Shown here: positions 7,713 through 15,526 of the stretch, piece by piece
How the letters are laid out: each line of letters opens with the position of its first letter
How positions within the stretch are numbered: position 1 is the first letter of the stretch
Source of the DNA: Oscillospiraceae bacterium
GTDB lineage: Bacteria > Bacillota > Clostridia > Oscillospirales > Ruminococcaceae
Reading direction: 5' to 3'
Length of the DNA stretch: 21,969 bases
NCBI GenBank assembly: GCA_020024235.1
Contig: JAHHUA010000009.1
Coordinates: 1 to 21,969 of the forward strand
The notes under the pieces: generated by a model
The model's database searches: none
Told to the model about the DNA's origin: nothing
Seen by the model: only the letters and a program-made list of their open reading frames with translations
Translations under genes and position numbers: made by a program

Positions 7713-10145
7713 TTGTATAAGATTGCAGAAGTTGTCATTGATAAAGCCACCGTAACTTTTGACAAAAAATACAGTTATTTTATCCCTGAAAACAGTGGTT
7801 TTGACCTAAACCCCGGTTGTCGTGTAACAGTGCCCTTTGGAGGCTACAACAAAAGAAGAACTGCACTGTGTACCGGAATTTACGAAAGTCTTGACAGAGA
7901 AAATCTAAAACCCATCTCCACACAAGTGGACAACAAACCTATTTTAAATAAAGAAGCTTTGGAAATTATGGAATTTCTGAAAAAATACACCTTCTGCACT
8001 TATTTTGATGCCGTAAAAGTGCTTATTCCCTCAGGTGTGGGACTTATACTTGACAGTAAATTAAAACTGCTTATATCCCCTCCCTATGATGAAAATTTTT
8101 CGCAAAAAACTCTGGATATTGTGGATTATTTGGTCGCAAAAGGCAATACCGCCTCCAAAAAAGAACTTTGCAAAGCTTTATCAATAACAGAATATGACGA
8201 AGATTTGACAAAGCTTGCGGAAAAAGGCATAATCTCAGAAACAAACTCCGATAAAAACAAAATTCAAAACGAAAAAGCTCTTATGGTAAAACTTACTCAG
8301 AATAATATTATAAAAAAACCATTGACTGAAAAACAAAAACTTGTCAATGATTTGCTTAAAAAAAATAGTCCTGCATCTGTTAAAGAAATTTGCTATTACA
8401 CAGGTGTTACAAAACAGGTTATTACAAATTTTGTTAAAAGCGGTTACGGAGAATTTATTGAACAGGAAGTTTATCGCAGCCCATACAGCAACGAATATCC
8501 GGAAAAAGATAAAATTACTTTAAATGAGGAACAAAATGCCGCCTATGAAAAACTGAAAATACTTTATAACAGTGGAAAATCACAAACTGCCTTGTTATAT
8601 GGTGTAACGGGAAGCGGTAAAACCAGTGTGTTTATGAAGCTTATTGAGTATGTTATAAATCAGGGAAAAAATGTTATTGTTATGGTTCCGGAAATTTCCC
8701 TGACACCTCAAACCATGGAAAAATTTTTTCGCTGTTTCGGCAATAAAACCGCTGTACTTCACAGTGGACTTACCATGAGTCAGCGTAGAGATCAATGGAA
8801 AAAAATACGGGACGGAAAATCAAAAATAGTAGTAGGCACAAGGTCTGCGGTATTTGCTCCACTGGAAAATATAGGCCTTATTGTTATGGACGAGGAACAT
8901 GAGCACACATATAAATCAGAAATTTCACCCCGTTTTCATGCCAGAGATGTAGCTACATTTAGATGTAAATATCATAACTGTCTGCTGCTTTTATCCTCAG
9001 CAACCCCCTGTATAGAAAGCTATTATAATGCACAAAATAATAAATATGCTCTCATTAAACTGACAGAAAGATATAAAAATGCCATTCTCCCCGATGTATA
9101 TATGGTAGATATGAAGGACAGCATTGTTGAAAATTCCGTTTCAGCCATAAGCCAAACGGTAATGGATGAACTTTATATTAATCTTAAACAACATGAACAG
9201 TCTATTTTGCTTTTAAACAGACGGGGCTACAACACTATGATTAAATGCTCCGCCTGTGGTGAAACCCTAAAATGCCCAAACTGCTCCGTTCCGCTGCATT
9301 TTCACAGCAGTAACAACAAACTTATGTGCCATTACTGCGGATACAGTAATAAAGCCGCAGATGAATGTCCCACCTGCCATAATAAAATGATACGATATAC
9401 AGGTGTAGGAACTCAGCGTGCAGAAGAATATTTAAGAGAAAATTTCCCCGATGCCCGCATTCTCCGCATGGATATGGACACAACCATGAATTTGGAATCC
9501 TATGAAAAAAAATTTTCCGATTTTGCCGATGGTAAATATGATATTATGATAGGAACACAAATGGTGGCAAAAGGACTTAATTTCCCAAAGGTTACTTTGG
9601 TAGGTGTGCTTACTGCCGATCAGGCATTGTTTTCTCAAAGTTTCAGAGGCTGTGAAAGGGCTTTTTCTCTAATTACTCAAGTGGTTGGCAGAGGAGGACG
9701 GGGCAGTCTTCCGGGCAGAGCCTATATTCAAACCTCCATTCCCGATAATCAAATTATACAGCTTGCCTCAAAACAGGATTATGAAGATTTTTACAAAGAG
9801 GAAATCCTTTTTAGAAAAATAAATCTCTATCCTCCTTTTTGCAAGCTGACCTGTCTTATTTTTTCGGGGGACAATGAAACTCTTACCTCACAGGGTGCAA
9901 AATTCTGCGGACAACTGGTGAGCCGTATGGCAGAAAAAAATTACCCAAAACTCCCTATAAAAACTCTTGCACCTGTAGAAGCCGATGTATATAAAATCGC
10001 AGGAAAATATCATTACAATATGCTAATTAAACACAGTCATCAAAAAGATTTTTACAATCTTATGGAAACTGTACAGGAAGAATTTTTAAAAGAAAAAAAA
10101 TACAGCCATGTAAATATGTACATAGATACAAATTATGATGGCTAA
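7713..10145 (+). CDS. priA: Primosomal replication-restart helicase PriA
   Basis: An 810-residue 3'-to-5' superfamily-2 helicase that reloads the replisome on stalled forks. An N-terminal DNA-binding region is followed by Walker A GVTGSGKT (residues 297-304), the DEEH box (393-396) and GTRSAVFAP. The cysteine-rich zinc module characteristic of PriA lies at residues 512-555 (C-x2-C, C-x2-C, C-x2-C and C-x2-C pairs), followed by the GTQMVAKGLNFP and QVVGRGGRG helicase motifs. The start is TTG at 7713, with GGAGGG ending 6 bases upstream, giving the usual MYKIAEVVID opening. The gene is full length. coaBC, which precedes priA in Bacillus, is absent here. Confidence 0.96.
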   Translation: MYKIAEVVIDKATVTFDKKYSYFIPENSGFDLNPGCRVTVPFGGYNKRRTALCTGIYESLDRENLKPISTQVDNKPILNKEALEIMEFLKKYTFCTYFDAVKVLIPSGVGLILDSKLKLLISPPYDENFSQKTLDIVDYLVAKGNTASKKELCKALSITEYDEDLTKLAEKGIISETNSDKNKIQNEKALMVKLTQNNIIKKPLTEKQKLVNDLLKKNSPASVKEICYYTGVTKQVITNFVKSGYGEFIEQEVYRSPYSNEYPEKDKITLNEEQNAAYEKLKILYNSGKSQTALLYGVTGSGKTSVFMKLIEYVINQGKNVIVMVPEISLTPQTMEKFFRCFGNKTAVLHSGLTMSQRRDQWKKIRDGKSKIVVGTRSAVFAPLENIGLIVMDEEHEHTYKSEISPRFHARDVATFRCKYHNCLLLLSSATPCIESYYNAQNNKYALIKLTERYKNAILPDVYMVDMKDSIVENSVSAISQTVMDELYINLKQHEQSILLLNRRGYNTMIKCSACGETLKCPNCSVPLHFHSSNNKLMCHYCGYSNKAADECPTCHNKMIRYTGVGTQRAEEYLRENFPDARILRMDMDTTMNLESYEKKFSDFADGKYDIMIGTQMVAKGLNFPKVTLVGVLTADQALFSQSFRGCERAFSLITQVVGRGGRGSLPGRAYIQTSIPDNQIIQLASKQDYEDFYKEEILFRKINLYPPFCKLTCLIFSGDNETLTSQGAKFCGQLVSRMAEKNYPKLPIKTLAPVEADVYKIAGKYHYNMLIKHSHQKDFYNLMETVQEEFLKEKKYSHVNMYIDTNYDG

Positions 10146-10183
10146 AATTCACAAATTAATTTAAAAAATAAGGAGATTTTAAA

Positions 10184-10651
10184 ATGGCAATAAGAACAAT
10201 AGTAAAAGACACCGAGGACATACTTCACAAAAAATGCAGAACAGTGGAAAAATTTGATGAAAAACTTTGGGCTCTTCTTGATGATATGGCAGAAACAATG
10301 TACAAAGCAAACGGTGTAGGACTTGCTGCTCCCCAAGTAGGACTTTTGAAAAGAATTTGTGTAATTGATGTGGGAAACGGCATTGTGGAATTTATTAACC
10401 CTGAAATTACCCTCACATCTTCTGCAATAATAGAAGACACCGAGGGCTGTCTTTCTTCCCCCGGCGAATATGCTATTGTTAAGCGTCCCAAAAAAGTTAA
10501 GGTAAAAGCTCAAAACAGAAAAGGCGAAGAATTTTCCTTAGTTGCCGAAGATTTATTTGCAAGAGCCATCTGTCATGAAACAGACCATTTAAACGGTGTT
10601 ATTTTTAAAGATATATGTGAATATATGCTGGATCCAGCTGAACTAAAATAA
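10184..10651 (+). CDS. def: Peptide deformylase
   Basis: A 155-residue metal-dependent deformylase that removes the formyl group from the N terminus of nascent proteins. The three family motifs are complete: GVGLAAPQVG (residues 44-53), EGCLS (about 87-91, metal-ligand Cys) and HETDH (131-135, metal ligands and catalytic Glu). Length fits the short type-1 clostridial enzyme. GGAG lies upstream of the ATG. It pairs functionally with the adjacent fmt, which adds the formyl group to initiator Met-tRNA. Confidence 0.96.
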   Translation: MAIRTIVKDTEDILHKKCRTVEKFDEKLWALLDDMAETMYKANGVGLAAPQVGLLKRICVIDVGNGIVEFINPEITLTSSAIIEDTEGCLSSPGEYAIVKRPKKVKVKAQNRKGEEFSLVAEDLFARAICHETDHLNGVIFKDICEYMLDPAELK

Positions 10652-10674
10652 TCAGAGAAAAGGACCTTTTTAAT

Positions 10675-11598
10675 ATGAAAATAATTTTTATGGGAACTCC
10701 CGATTTTGCAGTGCCCACACTGCAAAGAATCATAGATGACAGCCATGATGTAGCAGCTGTATTCACCCAGCCTGACAAACCAAAAGGCAGAGGCTATAAA
10801 CTTGCTCCTCCGCCTGTAAAGGAATTGGCTTTAAAATATAATTTACCTGTTCATCAGCCTACAAAAATGCGTGACGGCACTGTATTAAATTTAATAAAAG
10901 ACTATAATCCTGATTTAATTGTAGTAGTGGCTTATGGCAGACTTTTACCAAAAGACATTTTGGATTTTCCCAAATATGGCTGTATTAACGGTCATGCTTC
11001 AATTTTACCTAAGTACAGAGGTGCAGGGCCTATTCAGTGGGCAGTTATAAACGGTGAAAAAGAAAGTGGTGTAACCGCCATGCAAATGGCTGAAGGACTG
11101 GATACAGGCGATATGCTCCACACTATCACCACACCAATCGGCGAAAACGAAACCTATGGGGAACTGCATGACAGACTTGCCCCCATATGTGCAGATGTTA
11201 TAGCCCAAACTATTGAAAAAATCCAAAGCGGCAGCCTTCACCCTGTTAAACAAGATGACAGCTTATCCTGTTATGCACCTATGCTGGATAAAAAAATGGC
11301 AGAACTTGACTTTACTAAATCTGCCGAAGAACTTCATCACTTAATTTGTGGTCTTTCTCCATGGCCTGTGGCATTTACACATTATAACGGAAAGCTGCTG
11401 AAAATTCACAGAGCTGTTATTTCAAAAGGCTCCGGCAAAAATCCGGGAGAACTTTTGGACGACAAAAAAATGATAGTTGCCTGCGGAAATGGCGCATTGG
11501 AATTTACCGAGGTTCAGCTTGAAGGCTCAAAAAGAATGTCAGCTAAGGATTTTATTATGGGCAGACACCCGGAAAAAGGCACTATCTTTGGAGAGTAA
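10675..11598 (+). CDS. fmt: Methionyl-tRNA formyltransferase
   Basis: A 307-residue enzyme that transfers formyl from 10-formyl-tetrahydrofolate to Met-tRNA(fMet). The N terminus (KIIFMGTPDFAVPTL) and the catalytic segment NGHASILPKYRGAGPI (residues about 105-120, catalytic Asn and His) are intact. The LDTGDML Asp follows near residue 144, and the C-terminal domain begins after SCYAPMLDKK. The length is normal. It starts 23 bases after def and the two are certainly co-transcribed. Confidence 0.97.
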   Translation: MKIIFMGTPDFAVPTLQRIIDDSHDVAAVFTQPDKPKGRGYKLAPPPVKELALKYNLPVHQPTKMRDGTVLNLIKDYNPDLIVVVAYGRLLPKDILDFPKYGCINGHASILPKYRGAGPIQWAVINGEKESGVTAMQMAEGLDTGDMLHTITTPIGENETYGELHDRLAPICADVIAQTIEKIQSGSLHPVKQDDSLSCYAPMLDKKMAELDFTKSAEELHHLICGLSPWPVAFTHYNGKLLKIHRAVISKGSGKNPGELLDDKKMIVACGNGALEFTEVQLEGSKRMSAKDFIMGRHPEKGTIFGE

Positions 11599-11610
11599 AC
11601 CTTATTTAAC

Positions 11611-11634
11611 AAAACCGCTTATAAATCCGGTTTT
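11611..11634 (+). terminator. Weak hairpin after fmt
   Basis: AAAACCG (11611-11617) pairs with CGGTTTT (11628-11634) around a 10-base loop, and the 3' arm itself supplies a T run. The stem is short, so it can only be called a possible weak or partial terminator between fmt and the metallopeptidase gene. Two smaller hairpins follow in the same gap. Confidence 0.4.
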
Positions 11635-11717
11635 ACATATGGTGCATCCATAAAGCCCAATTCGGAAATGGTACAGCCATATCTAATTCATTAAAATTAA
11701 TTCATGAGGTGATTAAT

Positions 11718-12413
11718 ATGTTTTATTATGACTATTATTATATCGTTCTCATTATACCAGCCATGCTTTTGGGATTATTTGCCCAGTGGAAAGTATCTTC
11801 CACATTTAATAAATACAAAACCGTCAATTCATTCCGTAGAATGACTGCTGCCGATGTGGCAAGACGAATTTTAGACAGCCATGGCTTACAACATATAAGA
11901 ATAGAGCATATCAGAGGTAATTTAACCGACCACTATGACCCTGCCAACAATGTAATCAGACTTTCCGACAATGTATATAACAGCACTTCCATAGCGTCTA
12001 TCGGAGTTGCTGCTCATGAAACAGGCCATGCAATTCAATATGCGGAAAACTATTTGCCTATAAAAATAAGAAATGCCATTGTTCCCATTGCGAATTTGGG
12101 TTCAACTCTTTCATTGCCGCTGATTTTACTGGGAATTATCATTGATATGTCAGGACTTATAACTTTTGGTATAATTGCATTTTCCATGGTGGCATTATTT
12201 CAGCTTATTACCCTTCCGGTGGAACTTAATGCCAGCAACAGAGCTTTGGCAATACTGGATGAAAACCGTTTTTTGGATGGGGAAGAATTAAACGGAGCTA
12301 AAAAAGTCCTTTCTGCCGCAGCTTTAACTTATGTAGCAGCTTTAATCACATCTTTAGCTCAGTTATTAAGGCTCATTCTTCTTTATGGCAAGAGAAACAA
12401 CAACGACAGATAG
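11718..12413 (+). CDS. Neutral zinc metallopeptidase, YugP family membrane protein
   Basis: A 231-residue membrane protein of the YugP-type Zn-peptidase family. The order is an N-terminal membrane helix, a soluble stretch, HETGH (residues 100-104; zinc His and catalytic Glu), then two or three hydrophobic segments between about residues 120 and 225. A following NAS-R-A-L block at 170-180 (VELNASNRAL) is a family feature. The substrate is unknown. The ATG at 11718 was chosen because GAGGTG overlaps the upstream GTG at 11709 and sits at proper distance from the ATG. The gene is inserted between fmt and rsmB, which are adjacent in Bacillus; this placement is common in Clostridia. Confidence 0.88.
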   Translation: MFYYDYYYIVLIIPAMLLGLFAQWKVSSTFNKYKTVNSFRRMTAADVARRILDSHGLQHIRIEHIRGNLTDHYDPANNVIRLSDNVYNSTSIASIGVAAHETGHAIQYAENYLPIKIRNAIVPIANLGSTLSLPLILLGIIIDMSGLITFGIIAFSMVALFQLITLPVELNASNRALAILDENRFLDGEELNGAKKVLSAAALTYVAALITSLAQLLRLILLYGKRNNNDR

Positions 12414-12422
12414 GCGGATATT

Positions 12423-13712
12423 ATGAACAAAACAGCTAGACAATGCGTTTTGGAGGCTTTGACCGAAGTTACCGAAGCCTCCAGATACTCAAATATAACT
12501 TTGGACAATATTTTATCCAAAAACAAACTGGAACTTAGGGACAAAAAACTTGCATCTGCTATTTTTTACGGTACATTGGAGAGAAAAATAACACTTGACC
12601 ATTGTATAAATGGGTTTTCAAAAAAACCTGTGGAAAAGCTTACACCAAAAGTATTAAATATTTTGAGAATGAGCCTTTATCAGATTTTATACATGGACAG
12701 TATTCCCGAAAGTGCCGCAGTAAATGAGGGAGTAAAACTCACCCGTTCCTCCGGAGTTACTTCCGCTGCGGGATTTGTAAACGGAGTTCTCCGCAGCTTT
12801 TTAAGATCGGGAGGAAAAATTCCGCCTATAAAGGGAAATTTTGCCCATGTGCTTTCCGTTAAATATTCCTGTGAAGAATGGCTATGCAAAGCTCTTATCG
12901 AACAGTACAGCGAAAAAACCGCTGAAGACATTTTGGAAGTTTCTACAGGAGCCCCTCCTGTTTTTATCAGAGTAAACACTCTTAAAACAAATGATGAAAA
13001 CCTTATTGAATCTCTTGATAAAAGCGGAATAACTGCCAAAAAAACTTCCGTTCCCCACTGTCTTATAACCGAAAGCGGAAATCTTACAGCTACAAATGAG
13101 TTTAAAATGGGCTTATTTCATGTGCAGGATATGTCAAGTCAGCTTTGCTGTGCTAAACTTGACCCACAAAAAGGTGAGAGAATAGCCGATGTATGTTCTG
13201 CACCCGGAGGAAAAACCTTTACCATAGCTGAAATTATGCAGGACAGCGGTGAAATTGTGGCAATGGATCTCCATGAAAAAAGAACAAAACTTATATCTGA
13301 CGGTGCTGCCCGTTTAGGCATTGGCTGTGTAAATGCCAAAGCCTCTGATGCATCAAAGTACAATCCACAATTAGGTGTATTTGACCGAGTACTATGTGAT
13401 GTACCATGTTCAGGCTTTGGAATTATGCGAAGAAAACCCGAAATAAAATATAAAACTGCCGATGAAACAAAAAAACTTCCTGAAATTCAATATGCAATTT
13501 TAGAAAATGCCTCTAAATATGTTAAAGCCGGTGGTTGTCTTATTTATTCCACCTGTACCATTTTAAAAGAAGAAAATCAGGAAATTATAAAAAAATTTTT
13601 CTGTAACAATAAAGATTTTGAACCTTGGGACGATAACTATATGGAATGTCTTATACCGCAGAAGAACGGTTCCGACGGATTTTTTATATGTAAAATTAGG
13701 AGAGTAAAATAA
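12423..13712 (+). CDS. rsmB: 16S rRNA (cytosine-967-C5)-methyltransferase
   Basis: A 429-residue two-domain m5C methyltransferase. An N-terminal NusB-like RNA-binding domain (about residues 1-140) is followed by a Rossmann SAM-binding domain with APGGKT (near 260). Both catalytic cysteines are present: motif IV PCSG (Cys329) and motif VI STCT (Cys378, the nucleophile). It methylates C967 of 16S rRNA in E. coli numbering. GGCGG lies upstream of the ATG. Its stop codon abuts the TTG start of rlmN with no gap, so the two rRNA methyltransferases are closely coupled. Confidence 0.95.
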   Translation: MNKTARQCVLEALTEVTEASRYSNITLDNILSKNKLELRDKKLASAIFYGTLERKITLDHCINGFSKKPVEKLTPKVLNILRMSLYQILYMDSIPESAAVNEGVKLTRSSGVTSAAGFVNGVLRSFLRSGGKIPPIKGNFAHVLSVKYSCEEWLCKALIEQYSEKTAEDILEVSTGAPPVFIRVNTLKTNDENLIESLDKSGITAKKTSVPHCLITESGNLTATNEFKMGLFHVQDMSSQLCCAKLDPQKGERIADVCSAPGGKTFTIAEIMQDSGEIVAMDLHEKRTKLISDGAARLGIGCVNAKASDASKYNPQLGVFDRVLCDVPCSGFGIMRRKPEIKYKTADETKKLPEIQYAILENASKYVKAGGCLIYSTCTILKEENQEIIKKFFCNNKDFEPWDDNYMECLIPQKNGSDGFFICKIRRVK

Positions 13713-14777
13713 TTGGAAACTGCTGATTTCAAAAACAAAACAGATATAAAATCTCTCACTTTAAGCCAGCTGAGAGAAGAAATTATAAACCTTGGGGAAC
13801 AAAAATTCAAAGCTTTACAGATTTATCAATGGCTTCATCAAAAGAAAGTTACAAGCTTTGATGACATGACCAACATCTCCGAAAAACTGAGAAATACTCT
13901 CAGTGAAAAATATTACATAACCCATCACAAAATCATCAGAAAATTATCTTCAAAACTTGATGAAACCCAAAAATATCTTTTTGAACTTTATGACGGCAAC
14001 TGCGTGGAAACCGTTCTTATGAAGTATAATCATGCCTGGAGCCTTTGTATTTCAACTCAGGTGGGCTGTAAAATGGGATGAACTTTCTGTGCATCAACCC
14101 TTGCAGGCTTTGTAAGGAATCTTTACCCCTCCGAAATGCTGGAGGAAATTTATGCAGTGGAAAGGGACAGCGGTGTTAAAGTGGGAAGTTTGGTGCTTAT
14201 GGGTATCGGTGAACCTCTTGATAACTTTGACAATGTTATGAAATTTCTGGAGATTTTGTCATCACCTGAAGGCAAAAACCTGAGTTTACGCCATGTTTCA
14301 CTTTCTACCTGCGGAATTGTGGAAAGAATATATGACCTTATGGAAAGAAAACTGGGAATTACCCTTTCCATTTCTCTACACGCCTCTGATAATGAAACCA
14401 GAAGTAAAATCATGCCCGTAAACAAAAAATATTCCATAGAGGAACTTTTAACTGCTTGCAAAAAATATTTTGAAATTACAGGCAGGCGAATTTCCTTTGA
14501 ATATGCACTTATAAACGGTGTAAATGACACTGAAAAACACGCCGATGAATTGGCTAAACTTTTAAATCATATGATATGTCATGTAAATTTAATCCCGGTG
14601 AACCCTGTTAAAGAAAATTCCTATAAAAGAAGCTCCGCATCTTCCATAGAAAATTTCCGCAAACTATTGGAAAAACGCGGTATTAATGCCACTATAAGAC
14701 GGGAACTGGGGTCTGACATCAGTGCAGCCTGCGGACAGCTGCGTCTTTCAAGAAATAAGAAGGGGGAAGAAAATTAA
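13713..14777 (+). CDS. rlmN: Dual-specificity 23S rRNA/tRNA A-C2 methyltransferase with in-frame UGA (probable selenoprotein)
   Basis: A radical-SAM enzyme that methylates C2 of adenosine in 23S rRNA (A2503) and some tRNAs. The frame runs 354 codons with one TGA, codon 123. Around it the order is Cys112 (equivalent of E. coli Cys118), Cys119-K-M-G-[TGA]-T-F-Cys126, so the TGA replaces the second cluster-binding cysteine of CxxxCxxC. Downstream, GIGEPLDN (about 165), the HVSLSTCGI block and the methyl-carrying Cys340 (SAACGQL) are all present, and no second lesion is seen. Reading the TGA as selenocysteine gives a normal-length RlmN. The start is TTG immediately after the rsmB stop, with AGGAG upstream. 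If the TGA is not read, only a 122-residue fragment lacking the radical-SAM core is made. The stop overlaps the prpC start by 1 base. Confidence 0.87.
14079..14081 (+). other. In-frame UGA at a radical-SAM cysteine position (putative selenocysteine codon)
   Basis: The codon lies in rlmN at residue 123. The family has an invariant Cys here that ligates an iron of the 4Fe-4S cluster. Cys-to-UGA substitution inside an otherwise intact gene is the usual signature of a selenoprotein. A single third-base change from TGC or TGT would produce it. No other gene of the window has an internal TGA. Confidence 0.7.
14099..14117 (+). promoter_or_regulatory. SECIS-like hairpin downstream of the rlmN UGA
   Basis: CCTTGCA (14099-14105) pairs with TGTAAGG (14111-14117), seven pairs including one G-T wobble, around the five-base loop GGCTT (14106-14110). 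The loop starts with GG and lies 24 bases after the UGA. Bacterial SECIS elements sit within the coding sequence just after the UGA, with G at the start of a small loop, and this fits. The upper part (TTGCAGG...) resembles the E. coli fdhF element as I recall it. A covariance search has not been done. Confidence 0.6.
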
Positions 14778-15526
14778 TGTATATTTTCGGAGAAACCGAC
14801 AAAGGTAAAATCAGAAAAAAAAATCAAGACTATTATACCAACAGAGTTATCTCCTCCGATTTAGGCTATTCCATAGTATGTGACGGTATGGGAGGTGCCG
14901 AAGGGGGAGAAATTGCCAGCAAAATGGCGGCTGAATATATAGACCATGCCCTTTTTGAAAATTTATCTTCCGACCTTGCTGACGGACAGCTTATGGACTT
15001 ACTTACCCAAAGCGTAAAAAATGCAAACTCTGAGATATATAATTATTCCATAGATAAAGAAAATCTCAGAGGAATGGGAACCACTGTTGTGGCAATTATC
15101 GTTAAAAACAATAAAATTTTCGGAATAAGCGATGGTGACACACGCCTTTATAAAATAAACAAAATTACCCATGAAATTAATCAAATTACAAAAGACCATA
15201 CTTTTGTGCAGATTTTGGTGGAAAAGGGACAAATTACAAAAGAACAGGCATTGACACACCCCAAAAAACATATTATTACCAGAGCTTTGGGAGTGGAAGA
15301 AGCTATTGACACCGACAGCTTTAAAACCGATATTCAAAATAACGAAATTATTTTAATCTGTTCAGACGGATTATATAACTATATGGATGAACAATCCCTA
15401 ATCAAAAAAACTATCGACAGTGCTAAGATCGGAACAGTAAAGCCTCTTATTGATCTTGCCAACGAAAATGGAGGCGGAGATAATATTACAGCAGTTATTT
15501 TAACGGGAGGTGCCGTTAATGGATAA
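14777..15526 (+). CDS. prpC: PP2C-type Ser/Thr protein phosphatase
   Basis: A 249-residue metal-dependent PPM/PP2C phosphatase that reverses phosphorylation by the adjacent PrkC-type kinase. Visible motifs are the N-terminal G-K-x-R-x-x-N-Q-D block (near residues 10-18), VCDGMGG (Asp36), GMGTT (near 95), GDTRLY (near 118), ICSDGL (Asp197) and GGGDNITA (near 232-239). These supply the metal-binding aspartates. The length is typical. A run of G residues (GGGGG) provides the ribosome site. The ATG overlaps the rlmN stop (TAATG), so its translation may be coupled to ribosomes finishing rlmN. It overlaps prkC by 8 bases. Confidence 0.94.
   Translation: MYIFGETDKGKIRKKNQDYYTNRVISSDLGYSIVCDGMGGAEGGEIASKMAAEYIDHALFENLSSDLADGQLMDLLTQSVKNANSEIYNYSIDKENLRGMGTTVVAIIVKNNKIFGISDGDTRLYKINKITHEINQITKDHTFVQILVEKGQITKEQALTHPKKHIITRALGVEEAIDTDSFKTDIQNNEIILICSDGLYNYMDEQSLIKKTIDSAKIGTVKPLIDLANENGGGDNITAVILTGGAVNG

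Noticed and set aside
13713..14081. A separate 122-residue protein ending at 14081, followed by a second gene starting at ATG 14136
   Set aside because: Both parts are in the same frame and together make one normal RlmN. The split falls inside the CxxxCxxC motif, and 14136 has no fitting ribosome site.
13900..14200. Frameshift in rlmN as the cause of the interruption
   Set aside because: The frame before and after the TGA is the same, and conserved residues continue directly on both sides, so no insertion or deletion is needed.
14150..14530. Open frame of 126 codons on the minus strand opposite rlmN
   Set aside because: It mirrors the codon pattern of rlmN and has no ribosome site or recognisable domain.
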